Numbered from the stretch's first letter, positions 43,677-51,930 are shown. The stretch: DNA of 64,000 nt from Elusimicrobiales bacterium (GCA_041651175.1 JBAZJT010000005.1:1-64000), one strand, 5' to 3'. Made by a program: numbers and translations. The notes: generated by a model from the letters alone, not told the origin.

Positions 43677-44455
43677 TGAAAAGCATACTTAACGCGCTTC
43701 ATGACGGACGGCTTATAGAGCTGCCGGAAGGCGACAAGCAGAAATCGCTGCAATACCTTGCCAGCCTGCTGGAAGCCATACCTGAAATAACCCCCGGATT
43801 TGACATATACGAGGCCGTCCTAAAGCGCGAACAGACCGCCAACACCGCGCTGGGCATGGGCTGGGCCTGCCCGCATGTCCGCGCCGCCGGCGAGGGAGAG
43901 CTGTTTTGCGCCATAGGCTGGAGCCCCAGGGGCATAAACTATGGCGCGCCCGACGGCAAGCCAGTGCATCTGCTGGTGATGTTTTATATCCCCGACAACC
44001 ACAAAAACGGCTATCTCAAGGAAATTTCCGCGCTGGCCAGGGCGATACAGAAGGAAAACGGCATAGGCAAAATTCTCGCCGCCGCCGGCATAAACGATGT
44101 AAGAAACGAACTGCTCAACTGGGTCTCCGCCGCGCTGGAAGGCGCCGCGCCAGACGCCAAAGCGCGCATAATCAAGCTGGAGGCCAGGCAGGCCGCCGCA
44201 GAAACAGCCTCCGCGCCGCAGCTTCTGCGGCAGATAATACCGCTTTATATAGTCAGGGTCGCGGGGGGCAAAAACATCATTCTCTCCCAGCAGCGCGAGC
44301 TTACCGCGCTGCTGGAATCAGCCGACCTCGCCGGCCTTATGGGCGATAACGGCAAAACCGAGTTTGAGGCCGGCGGCTACCGCGTGGTAATCCGCGCCAA
44401 AACCCAGTACCAGCCGGACCGCGCGATGTACGACTGCCTCGCGCTGAAATCCTGA
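43676..44455 (+). CDS. PTS EIIA-like (PtsN-type) protein coupled to mgtA, 259 aa
   Basis: The first 150 residues follow the type-2 EIIA fold: EAIPEITPGFDIYEAVLKREQTANTALGMGWACPHVRAAGEGELFCAIGWSPRGINYGAPDGKPVHLLVMFYIPDNHKNGYLKEISALARAI. His67 in ACPHVR takes the place of the phosphorylated His of PtsN. About 100 extra C-terminal residues are not recognised. The gene starts in the stop codon of mgtA, suggesting control of the Mg2+ pump by phosphorylation state; this is inference. No other PTS gene is nearby. Confidence 0.8.
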   Translation: MKSILNALHDGRLIELPEGDKQKSLQYLASLLEAIPEITPGFDIYEAVLKREQTANTALGMGWACPHVRAAGEGELFCAIGWSPRGINYGAPDGKPVHLLVMFYIPDNHKNGYLKEISALARAIQKENGIGKILAAAGINDVRNELLNWVSAALEGAAPDAKARIIKLEARQAAAETASAPQLLRQIIPLYIVRVAGGKNIILSQQRELTALLESADLAGLMGDNGKTEFEAGGYRVVIRAKTQYQPDRAMYDCLALKS

Positions 44456-44462
44456 GGAAACC

Positions 44463-45029
44463 ATGAACGCCAACACCTGCATAGACGAGCTTGCCGCCGC
44501 GCTGGCCCTGCTTAAAACCGGCATAGCCGGCGATATAGAGGCGCTGGCCGCAAAAACGGCGGACGCGCTTGAAAACGGCAAAAAAATCCTGCTTATGGGC
44601 AACGGCGGCAGCGCCTCCGACGCGCAGCATATAGCGGCGGAATTCGTGGGCCGCTACAAGACGCGGCGCGGCGGCCTGCCTGCATACTCCCTGTGCGACA
44701 ACTGCTGCACTCTCACCGCCGTGGGCAACGATTTCAGCTTTGAGGACGTCTTCGCCCGGCAGATAGAGGCGCTGGCCTGCGAGGGCGACATCGTTGTCGC
44801 CATCACCACTTCCGGCAACAGCGGCAACATCATCAAGGCCATGAAGGCCGCCCGTCAGAAGGGCTGCTTCGTGGCGCTTTTAAGCGGCGGCGACGGCGGC
44901 CTTGCCAAAGCCCATGCCGACGCCGCGATACTGGCCCCCAGCAAAAACACTCCGCGCATACAGGAGTGCCATATACTCATCGGCCACATAATCTGCGAAA
45001 TCGCGGAAATGCGGCTTGCGCGGCAATAG
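44463..45029 (+). CDS. gmhA: Sedoheptulose-7-phosphate isomerase
   Basis: 188-aa SIS-domain enzyme for the first step of heptose synthesis for lipopolysaccharide core or S-layer glycans. GNGGSASDAQHIAAEFVGRYKTRR and ITTSGNSGNIIKAMKAARQKG are the GmhA signatures for phosphate and metal binding; the C-terminal IQECHILIGHIICEIAE holds the active-site Glu/His pair. Eight bases separate it from the EIIA-like gene. Confidence 0.93.
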   Translation: MNANTCIDELAAALALLKTGIAGDIEALAAKTADALENGKKILLMGNGGSASDAQHIAAEFVGRYKTRRGGLPAYSLCDNCCTLTAVGNDFSFEDVFARQIEALACEGDIVVAITTSGNSGNIIKAMKAARQKGCFVALLSGGDGGLAKAHADAAILAPSKNTPRIQECHILIGHIICEIAEMRLARQ

Positions 45030-45038
45030 CGAGGCGTT

Positions 45039-45995
45039 ATGGCGATACCGGATTACGAAGAACTGATGCTCCCGCTCCTGGAAGCGGCGGCGGAAAGCGA
45101 TTGCCTCTCGGACCGCGACATGGCGGAGAAGCTGGCGCAGCGCTTTGGCCTCTCGCGCGAGGAACGGATGGTAATGCTGCCCACCGGGCTGCAAACCGTT
45201 TTTTACAGCAGGGTGATGTGGGCCAAAACATATCTCAAAAACGCGAAGCTGCTGGAAGCCGGCCCGCGCGGGAGGCACAGACTTTCCGCACGGGGCCGCT
45301 CCGAGCTTGAAAAAAAGCCCGCGGCAATCAACCGCCAGTATCTGGCTAAATTTCCCGAATTTGCGGATTTCATAAAGCTCAACGCCACCCCCGCCGCCGA
45401 CATTGAAGCCGGCATCGCCGCCACCCCGGACGAAAGGCTGGAGCATGCCTACGCCGAAATCCAGCGCGCGCTGGCGGCGGAGCTGCTGGAAAAAATCAAA
45501 GCCTGCCCGGCGGAGCTCTTTGAAAAGCTGATAGTGGACCTTCTGGTGAAGATGGGCTACGGCGGCGCGCAGCACGAGGCGGCGGCCTCGTCCGCGCGGG
45601 CGCACCGCGCGCTGTGGATGAAAATTTCCAAAACCGGCGAACCCGGGCAGCCTCAGGGCGAGATAGACGGCATAATAAACGAGGACCGCCTCGGACTGGA
45701 CAAGATATACGTGCAGGCCCGCCGCTGGAACACCCCCGTGCCGGAAGAGGCCGCCCGCGCTTTTGCCCAATCCCTCCTGGCCCAGCGCGCCAAAAAGGGC
45801 GTTCTGATAACCACCTCGGTTTTCTCGGACGGGGCCAAAAGTTTTGCGGAATCCGCGGAGCCGCATATGGTGCTTATAGACGGCAGTTCGCTTTCCAGCC
45901 TGGCCATAGAGCTGGACGTGGGCGCGGCAGCCGACACGGAGTACAAAATTTCCAAAATAGACGCCGGCTATTTCGGCGAAACCGCGCCGGAGTAA
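45039..45995 (+). CDS. Mrr-family protein with altered catalytic motif
   Basis: 318 aa. The N-terminal winged-helix domain (about 1-95) matches Mrr_N: YEELMLPLL, LSDRDMAEKLAQRFGLSREERMVMLPTGLQTVFYSRVMWAKTYLKNAKLLE. The C-terminal domain carries FEKLIVDLLVKMGYGGAQHEA, then EIDGIINEDRLGLDKIYVQARRW (Asp210, Gln226, Arg228). Active Mrr enzymes have a Lys where Arg228 lies, and a glycine-rich GGDGGIDG before it; here that loop is replaced by a longer segment. It may be inactive, or bind DNA without cutting. No methyltransferase is adjacent. Confidence 0.85.
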   Translation: MAIPDYEELMLPLLEAAAESDCLSDRDMAEKLAQRFGLSREERMVMLPTGLQTVFYSRVMWAKTYLKNAKLLEAGPRGRHRLSARGRSELEKKPAAINRQYLAKFPEFADFIKLNATPAADIEAGIAATPDERLEHAYAEIQRALAAELLEKIKACPAELFEKLIVDLLVKMGYGGAQHEAAASSARAHRALWMKISKTGEPGQPQGEIDGIINEDRLGLDKIYVQARRWNTPVPEEAARAFAQSLLAQRAKKGVLITTSVFSDGAKSFAESAEPHMVLIDGSSLSSLAIELDVGAAADTEYKISKIDAGYFGETAPE

Positions 45996-46001
45996 ATTTC
46001 A

Positions 46002-46007
46002 TATAAT
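46002..46007 (+). promoter_or_regulatory. TATAAT box upstream of plsY
   Basis: TATAAT ends nine bases before the ATG at 46017; GGGGAA between them could still serve as a minimal ribosome site. Confidence 0.35.
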
Positions 46008-46016
46008 CTTGGGGAA

Positions 46017-46652
46017 ATGGACACATACAAAATCGGCCTGATGGTTTTCAGCTACGTTCTGGGGGGAATACCCTCCGGGTATCTTATCGCGCGCGCGGCA
46101 AAGGGAATAGACATACGGCAGCACGGCTCCGGCAATCCGGGCGCGGCGAATGTGTACCGCGTCGTGGGCAAATGGGCCGGCTGGGCCACCCTGCTGGCCG
46201 ACGCGGCCAAAGGCTTTATCCCCGTGCAGCTGGTGTTCTACCTGTATCCGCACCAGAGCAGCTACAAGCTGGCGGTTGTCTGCGGCTCGCTGGCGATATT
46301 CGGGCATATGTGGACGGTTTTCCTGAAATTCAAGGGCGGCAAGGGCGTGGCCACCTCGCTGGGCGTGTTCAGCGCGATGCTGCCGTTTCCGACCATGATT
46401 GCGTTCTGCGTTTTCGCGCTGGCCGTCGCCTTAAGCGGGCATATCTCTGTCGGCTCCATCGCGGCGGCGGCGGTGCTGCCGGCGGCCAGCTTCATTATAA
46501 AAGACCGCAATTACGACATCTCGTTTTCGGTGCTGGTATCGCTGGTGTCGCTGCTTATAATATACAAGCATCTGCCCAACATGAAGCGGCTGCTGGCGAA
46601 AAAAGAGCTGGCATTCTCCGACGGTTCCAAGGCCGATGACAAAAAACCCTAA
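46017..46652 (+). CDS. plsY: Acyl-phosphate:glycerol-3-phosphate acyltransferase
   Basis: Integral membrane enzyme that transfers the acyl group from acyl phosphate to glycerol-3-phosphate, the first step in phospholipid synthesis. Five to six membrane helices; the conserved loops are GGIPSGYLIARAAKGIDIRQHGSGNPGAANVYRVVGK and KFKGGKGVATSLGVF. 211 aa is normal. Its end overlaps gpsA by 17 bases, so the enzyme that makes glycerol-3-phosphate is translated right after it. Confidence 0.94.
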   Translation: MDTYKIGLMVFSYVLGGIPSGYLIARAAKGIDIRQHGSGNPGAANVYRVVGKWAGWATLLADAAKGFIPVQLVFYLYPHQSSYKLAVVCGSLAIFGHMWTVFLKFKGGKGVATSLGVFSAMLPFPTMIAFCVFALAVALSGHISVGSIAAAAVLPAASFIIKDRNYDISFSVLVSLVSLLIIYKHLPNMKRLLAKKELAFSDGSKADDKKP

Positions 46653-47622
46653 AGTTACCGTGTTCGGCGCGGGAGTATGGGGCAGCGTGCTGGCCCAGCA
46701 TCTGGCGAAAAAAGGCTGCCCCGTAACGCTCTGGGAGCATTTCCCGCATCTGCTGCACGAGATAGAAAAGCACGGACGCCAGCACCCGCACATCCCGCAT
46801 TTCAAATTTGAGCCGGAAATAACGCTGACCAGTTCGCTGGAAGAGGCCGCCTCCGCCGAGTTTTTCGTGCTGGCAATATCCTCCAAAGCCGCGCGGCATT
46901 TCGCGCAATCGCTGGAGCGGCATCTGAAAACAGCTATCCCCCTGGCCAGCGCCTCCAAAGGACTGGAGGAGGAAACCGGCTTCACCGTCTGCGAAATCAT
47001 AGAGGACGCCGCCCCGAAACTGCGCGGGATGACGATGGCGCTGTCCGGCCCCAGTTTCGCGCTGGAGGTGGCGCGCGGCGTGCCAACCAAACTTTTGCTG
47101 GCGGGTCCCGATAATTCGCTGCTGGAGCAGGCCTGTTCCGTGCTGGACGGCTTTCCGCTGCGCGTGGAAACCTCTCCCGACAGGCGCGGCGTTGAATGGG
47201 CCGGCGCGGCAAAAAACGTTTTCGCCATCGCCTGCGGCATGGCGGACGGCAACCCCCGGCTGGGCGCAAACACCCGCGCCGCGCTGCTGACGCAGGCGGT
47301 AAAAGAGATGTCGCTTATAATAACCGCCGCCGGCGGCAGGGCGGAAACGGCGCAGAGCCTTGCCAGCCTGGGCGACCTGATGCTAACCGGCACTAACGAG
47401 ATTTCGCGCAACCACAAGCTTGGCGTCAAGCTGGCGCAGGGCAAGGCGCTGGCGCAGGCCCGCGGCGAGATAGACACCGTAACCGAAGGCGCCGACGCCG
47501 CCGAAGCCGTGTTCCGTCTGGCACAAGCCAAACGGCTGGACGCTCCGCTTGCCGCCGCAATGCGGAAAATACTCAGGGAGGCCGCCCCGCCCGAAACCCT
47601 GCTAAAGGCGCTGGGGTTCTAA
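46636..47622 (+). CDS. gpsA: Glycerol-3-phosphate dehydrogenase [NAD(P)+]
   Basis: 328-aa cytosolic enzyme reducing dihydroxyacetone phosphate to glycerol-3-phosphate for lipid synthesis. VTVFGAGVWGSVLAQHLAKKG is the dinucleotide-binding loop; AISSKAARHF, ALSGPSFALEVARGVPTKL, EWAGAAKNVFAIACGMADG (catalytic Lys) and SLGDLMLTGTNEISRNHKLGVKLAQG are family signatures. It pairs with plsY. Confidence 0.95.
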   Translation: MTKNPKVTVFGAGVWGSVLAQHLAKKGCPVTLWEHFPHLLHEIEKHGRQHPHIPHFKFEPEITLTSSLEEAASAEFFVLAISSKAARHFAQSLERHLKTAIPLASASKGLEEETGFTVCEIIEDAAPKLRGMTMALSGPSFALEVARGVPTKLLLAGPDNSLLEQACSVLDGFPLRVETSPDRRGVEWAGAAKNVFAIACGMADGNPRLGANTRAALLTQAVKEMSLIITAAGGRAETAQSLASLGDLMLTGTNEISRNHKLGVKLAQGKALAQARGEIDTVTEGADAAEAVFRLAQAKRLDAPLAAAMRKILREAAPPETLLKALGF

Positions 47623-47625
47623 TCT

Positions 47626-48177
47626 ATGGAAGAACACGCAAAACCGCAGAAAGAAGTGCGCATATACTCCCTGGCCACCACCGCCTCGGACGCGATAGTG
47701 TTTCTGGAGGAAGTGGGGGGAATACGGCTGCTGCCCATCTGGATAGGCCCGATAGAAGGCCAGGCCATAGCGATTAAATTCTCCGGCATACCGCTGCCGC
47801 GCCCGTTCACGCACGATTTGCTGCTGTCTATAATCAAGCAGACCGGCTATACGGTGGAAAAAATCACCATAGACAGCCTGCGCGAAAGCACCTTCTACGC
47901 CACCATACACATAAAAAAAGACGGCGACGCCAAAGATATAGATTCCCGCCCCTCCGACGCCATAGCGCTGGCCGTGCGCGCCGGCGCGCCGATATTCGTG
48001 GCCGAGGAAGTCTTCGCCCAGTCGCAGGTGCTCAACAAACCCATTTCCGAGGACGAAGTAAAGCAGTTCAAGGACCAGCTTAAAGACATAAAGCCCAAGG
48101 ACATCTTCGGCACTCTTAAATCCGGCGGGGAGCCGCCTCCCCCGCCCGAAAAACCCGGCGAGCCGGGCAAGCCGTAA
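47626..48177 (+). CDS. DUF151 bifunctional nuclease family protein
   Basis: 183 aa. The core EVRIYSLATTASDAIVFLEEVGGIRLLPIWIGPIEGQAIAIKFSGIPLPRPFTHDLLLSII and DIDSRPSDAIALAVRAGAPIFVAEEV are typical of the family, whose plant and Thermotoga members have reported nuclease activity. A Pro/Gly-rich tail follows. It sits four bases after gpsA and 15 before the HU gene; its substrate here is unknown. Confidence 0.9.
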   Translation: MEEHAKPQKEVRIYSLATTASDAIVFLEEVGGIRLLPIWIGPIEGQAIAIKFSGIPLPRPFTHDLLLSIIKQTGYTVEKITIDSLRESTFYATIHIKKDGDAKDIDSRPSDAIALAVRAGAPIFVAEEVFAQSQVLNKPISEDEVKQFKDQLKDIKPKDIFGTLKSGGEPPPPPEKPGEPGKP

Positions 48178-48192
48178 CCCGGAGCAAACCCC

Positions 48193-48453
48193 ATGAACCG
48201 CAGCCAACTGGTGAAAGAAGTGGCAACTATCATGGCCGACAAGTCGGACGCCGAGCGCGCCGTGAGAAAGGCTTTTGACGCCATGACCGCCGCGCTCAAC
48301 GGCGGCGAGAAGGTGGTCATCACGGGCTTCGGCGCTTTTTCGGTGAAGCTGCGCTCCGCCCGGACCGGCCGCAATCCTAAAACGGGCGAAACAGTAACCG
48401 TAGGCCCAAGAAAATCCATCCGCTTCAAACCGTCGGGAGCGCTGCTTTCCTGA
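48193..48453 (+). CDS. HU/IHF-family DNA-binding protein
   Basis: 86 aa, the usual length minus a few residues. MNRSQLVKEVATIMADKSDAERAVRKAFDAMTAAL forms the helical body, GEKVVITGFGAFSVKLRSARTGRNPKTGETVTVGPRKSIRFKPSGAL the DNA-binding arms with GRNP(K)TGE at the tip containing the intercalating Pro. A GGAG lies upstream. It bends DNA as a dimer. A palindromic element follows it directly. Confidence 0.94.
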   Translation: MNRSQLVKEVATIMADKSDAERAVRKAFDAMTAALNGGEKVVITGFGAFSVKLRSARTGRNPKTGETVTVGPRKSIRFKPSGALLS

Positions 48454-48496
48454 ACCAGGATTGCCGCAACTTTTTCAATTTAACGGCGTTTGCAGA

Positions 48497-48665
48497 TTAA
48501 CCCGGAAATCGCAGTTGGATAGCGGAATTCGGCGGCGGCTGGCGGGACACTCCTGTGCAGAATTTTCCTTACATACCTGGCGGACATGCTCGTCAAATTC
48601 TGCGCCGGATTGTCTCCGCCATCCGCCGCCTCGGTTCTCGCTACCAACTGCGATTTCCGGGTTAA
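48497..48665. repeat. MITE-like palindromic element with 22-bp perfect terminal inverted repeats
   Basis: 48497-48518 and 48644-48665 are perfect inverted repeats beginning TTAACCCGGAAATCGC, and similarity continues inward through most of the 169-bp element with small mismatches, so the whole RNA or DNA strand can fold on itself. There is no gene inside. It lies between the 3' ends of the HU gene and the GH43-like gene, where it could also stop transcription from both sides. The size and ends fit a non-autonomous mobile element. Confidence 0.8.
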
Positions 48666-48673
48666 CACAGGTG

Positions 48674-49948
48674 TTAAAACGATATTCCTGCGGATATTTC
48701 CAAACCAAAGCGTCTGTTATACGTTCGGGAGGCATTGCCGCGCATGTCTCCGATTCCGGCGGCAACGCTGAACCGCCGCGTTACATGCCATCTCACCGCC
48801 AAAGCCGCGCACACTTCGGCCCCGCTGCCGCCGCTCTCTGAATAAACGCCCGCGCCAACCGTCAGTTCCGGCGTAAGCGAACCATGAGGCAACAATACCG
48901 CCCGCAGCAAAACTCTCGCCCCATATAAGGTGTCCGCATGCGAAAGGCCGATTCCGGCTTTGAAATGTTCTTCCGCAAAACGTAAATAATTCAAGCCCAA
49001 ACCGGAGCGCGAAATGACAGTTTCCATTAAGTCCCGCCCACGCCAGCCTTTCAACGCCATCACCGTGCCATGCCGCAGTTTCCTGCCGGACCGGATATGT
49101 TCCGGCAGAGACCATGTTTGAAAACCATCGGACGAGTCGCTGTATGAAATGCCGTTTGTATCGCGGCAGGCAATCGGATTGTCGTAATAAATGCGCCAGA
49201 CACCCGCATTGCACGGGATAAGGGTTTCACCTTCCTTATCCGCGCCAAAACCGGCCCAGTCCTCTGTTTTGACGGACTGGTAATTTCCGGTCAGGCTGGT
49301 TGAGGTGGAATAGCCTATTCCGTCGGCGATTCCGCCGGAAGCCATCCGGCGATACCACAAATAATAATACGGCGGCCTGAACACGACAAACGGGTCTATA
49401 TATATCCCGCCATCCGGCGGCAGAACATTCGCCGGTTCCGACCATGCCGAGAAATCGCCGGACAGCGGATGGGTTTCCCAAATCCCGTACGATTTCTGCG
49501 CTGCATCGGTTGACACGGACACAAACAGGTGAACGCTGCCGTCAACATCCGAAAACCATTCCGGCGCGACGGCTTTCACAGTATTTTCCGGCATGGGAAT
49601 ATCCGGCAGGGCGTTCCAGTTCTCCATATCGCGCGACATGGCAAGCCCCGCCGTTACGGGCGCTGAAGCGCAGCCCCTGGCAGGAGTATATGCCAGCAAA
49701 AACCTGCCGTCGCGGTCTCTGAATATGGACGGGTCTCTCAACCCGCTTTGCGGAGAAAACACCGGACCGTTTTTCATGGCGGACCACGAAATGCCGTCAG
49801 AGCTTTGGTATATGCGCAGGCTTTCATCCTCGCTGAAAAATGTCGCGTAGATGAACGGCCCGCCCTCCGGCAGTACGCCGGCAAGCGCACCCCGCGCAAA
49901 TGCAGCGAGCGCAATTACCGCCACACAAATACTACACGTTCCCGCCAC
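48674..49948 (-). CDS. Secreted GH43-like beta-propeller hydrolase with a barrel-like C-terminus
   Basis: The GTG at 49948 was chosen because GGGAGGGG lies just before it; an in-frame TTG at 49972 is the alternative. After a signal peptide the first 300 residues follow five-bladed propeller glycosidases: GLRDPSIFRDRDGRFLLAYTP (catalytic Asp region), AVAPEWFSDVDGSVHLFVS, GGIYIDPFVVFRPPYYYLWYRR and GETLIPCNAGVWRIYYDNP. The last 110 residues (from about LGLNYLRFAEEHFKAGIGL to LEISAGISF) alternate hydrophobic and polar residues and end in Phe, as outer-membrane strands do. The protein may be a glycosidase fixed to the outer membrane. Confidence 0.75.
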   Translation of the reverse strand: MAGTCSICVAVIALAAFARGALAGVLPEGGPFIYATFFSEDESLRIYQSSDGISWSAMKNGPVFSPQSGLRDPSIFRDRDGRFLLAYTPARGCASAPVTAGLAMSRDMENWNALPDIPMPENTVKAVAPEWFSDVDGSVHLFVSVSTDAAQKSYGIWETHPLSGDFSAWSEPANVLPPDGGIYIDPFVVFRPPYYYLWYRRMASGGIADGIGYSTSTSLTGNYQSVKTEDWAGFGADKEGETLIPCNAGVWRIYYDNPIACRDTNGISYSDSSDGFQTWSLPEHIRSGRKLRHGTVMALKGWRGRDLMETVISRSGLGLNYLRFAEEHFKAGIGLSHADTLYGARVLLRAVLLPHGSLTPELTVGAGVYSESGGSGAEVCAALAVRWHVTRRFSVAAGIGDMRGNASRTYNRRFGLEISAGISF

Positions 49949-50037
49949 TGTCCCCTCCCGTGTAACGCGCAATACAATTCCGGGAAGGAAGACGGCAAGC
50001 CAGTAATGCAGTATGGTTTTGCGTTTGGAGTTTTGGC

Positions 50038-50250
50038 AAAAAACTGGCGGCTATCAATTCCCAGCCACGATCATAACCGAGAATGATAAGCCGCCATCAC
50101 TTGGCCCGAAAGCCAAGCTATCAGACGGCCTCAATCCAGTTGATCGTGTGCCCCTTCTTTTCGGAAGTGAGCGCACCATGCTCTTACGCATGGTCCCGGT
50201 GAAGCCTAAACTTCTCAAATTGTGTTGTGCTTAGAATCTATCCGCTATGT
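50038..50250 (-). ncRNA. Structured non-coding RNA candidate with intrinsic terminator
   Basis: On the minus strand this stretch folds into several hairpins: a perfect 7-bp stem at 50175-50194 (ACCATGC/GCATGGT), a 6-bp stem with loop TTTCGG at 50100-50117, and a long stem at 50046-50095 closed by GGCGGCT/AGCCGCC and followed by a run of six T, which is a convincing terminator. All three frames have early stops. Instead of an RNA gene, it may be the decayed 3' end of an insertion element: one frame ends GALTSEKKGHTINWIEAV-stop. The rest of 49973-50350 shows no gene. Confidence 0.4.
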
Positions 50251-50350
50251 GATGCCTCCTTTCCTGCAAGAAAATTCTACAAAATATGACAGCCATACCG
50301 GCTTGTGGGGGGGAGGGGGTTTTTGTTACCCTGATTGCAGGGCTTCCCCG

Positions 50351-50677
50351 ATGGAAGAGAAGAAATATTACACCATAAGCGAAATAAGCCGCGCAGCCGG
50401 GGTGCCGGAGCATTCCATACGGTACTGGGAACGGCGGTTCCAGTTGCTGCGCCCAGTGCGCAAGGAAAGCGGACACCGCCGCTACACCGCGCGCGACCTG
50501 GAACTGCTCTCCGAAATAAAAGACATGGTCTACCGCCGGAAAATGACGCTGGCCGGGGCTAAAAAAGCGCTCTCCCGCGCAGGGGGGCAGGAGCCGCGCG
50601 ACGCCGCCGCAGGCCGGGAAACCCTGCGGCTGCTGACGGAAATCCGCAAAGAGCTTGAGGATATCGCAAATTCATGA
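50351..50677 (+). CDS. MerR-family transcriptional regulator, 108 aa
   Basis: The N-terminal winged helix YTISEISRAAGVPEHSIRYWERRFQLLRPVRKESGHRRYTARDLELLSEIKDMVYRRKMTLAGAKKAL is classic MerR, with only a short helical tail and no effector domain or cysteines. In several phyla a MerR-like gene of this size follows directly after an HU/IHF gene; here the two are 1.9 kb apart, with the palindromic element, GH43 gene and RNA candidate in between. No Shine-Dalgarno is seen. The stop overlaps the permease gene. Confidence 0.88.
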   Translation: MEEKKYYTISEISRAAGVPEHSIRYWERRFQLLRPVRKESGHRRYTARDLELLSEIKDMVYRRKMTLAGAKKALSRAGGQEPRDAAAGRETLRLLTEIRKELEDIANS

Positions 50678-51930
50678 AACGCAACTATTTCATAGCCGGG
50701 CTGGTGATGCTGGTGTTTTTTGTCATTTCTTTTCTGACCAACATACTCGGCCCGGTAATACCGGAAATCATAAGCGGGTTTGGGCTGAACCTGACGCTGG
50801 CCGCCGTGCTGCCGTTCTCGTTTTTTATCGCCTACGGGGTGATGTCGGTGCCGGCGGGGATGCTGGTGGAGAAATACAAGGAAAAATCCGTCATGCTGGC
50901 CTCTTTCGCGCTGGCGTTTGCGGGCGCGCTGCTGTTTGCGCTGCTGCCGCGCTACGGGGTGGCGATAGTGTCGCTTTTCCTGATAGGCGCGGGGATGGCC
51001 GCGCTTCAGGTGGCTATCAACCCGCTGCTGCGCGTCGCCGGAGGAGAGGAACATTTCGCATTCAACTCCGTGCTGGCGCAGCTTATATTCGGCGCGGCGT
51101 CTTTCATGAGCCCGCACGTGTATTCATACCTTACCGCCCATGTCGGGACGGGGGAGGGGGGAATCATAGTGCGCGCGCTATCGGCTGTAACGCCGCGGGG
51201 GCTGGCATGGGCATCGCTTTACTGGGTGTTTGCCGCAGCGGCGGCGGCGATGGTGGTTATAATCGCGCTGTCCAAATTCCCGGAGGTGGAGCGCAAAGAG
51301 GACGAAAAGACCGGCACATGGGCCGTCCACGCGGAACTGCTGCGCGACAAGACCGTCCTGCTGTTTTTCGCCGGTATATTCTGCTATGTCGCCACCGAGC
51401 AGGGGATTGCCAACTGGATTTCCCAATTCCTGAAAGTCTATCACAACTGCGACCCGCAGACCGCCGGGGCAAGCGGCGTCTCCTGGTTCTGGGGGCTGAT
51501 GACGCTTGGCTGCCTGCTGGGAATGCTGCTGCTGAAGTTTTTTGACAGCCGCCGCATCCTTGTCGCTTTTGCCGCGGCGGCGTTCTGCTGCCTTACGGCG
51601 GCTTTGTGGGGGCCGGCGGAGGTTTCAAAACTGGCCTTCCCTGCGCTGGGGTTTGCGCTGTCGGTGATGTGGTCTATTATATTTTCGCTGGCGCTTAACT
51701 CGGTTTCAAAACATCACGGCGCGTTTTCCGGGATACTCTGCACGGCAATCATGGGCGGCGCGTTTTATCCGCTGCTAATCGGCTGGGCGGGGGACCGCTT
51801 CGGGCTGCGGGCCGGGATGTCGCTGCTGTACCTGACGCTGGCTTACATTTTCAGCATAGGGATATGGGCGAAACCCATCATACTCAACGAAACTTTCGCG
51901 CGGCGCAGACAGAAGGAACAGGGAGCCTGA
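50674..51930 (+). CDS. MFS transporter, FucP-like
   Basis: 418 aa with about twelve membrane helices. The N-terminal FIAGLVMLVFFVISFLTNILGPVIPEI and ISGFGLNLTLAAVLPFSFFIAYGVMSVPAGMLVEKYKEKSVM match the sugar:H+ symporters of the FucP branch. The next gene is a ROK sugar kinase three bases downstream, which supports import of a hexose followed by phosphorylation; the actual sugar is not known. Confidence 0.87.
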   Translation: MKRNYFIAGLVMLVFFVISFLTNILGPVIPEIISGFGLNLTLAAVLPFSFFIAYGVMSVPAGMLVEKYKEKSVMLASFALAFAGALLFALLPRYGVAIVSLFLIGAGMAALQVAINPLLRVAGGEEHFAFNSVLAQLIFGAASFMSPHVYSYLTAHVGTGEGGIIVRALSAVTPRGLAWASLYWVFAAAAAAMVVIIALSKFPEVERKEDEKTGTWAVHAELLRDKTVLLFFAGIFCYVATEQGIANWISQFLKVYHNCDPQTAGASGVSWFWGLMTLGCLLGMLLLKFFDSRRILVAFAAAAFCCLTAALWGPAEVSKLAFPALGFALSVMWSIIFSLALNSVSKHHGAFSGILCTAIMGGAFYPLLIGWAGDRFGLRAGMSLLYLTLAYIFSIGIWAKPIILNETFARRRQKEQGA

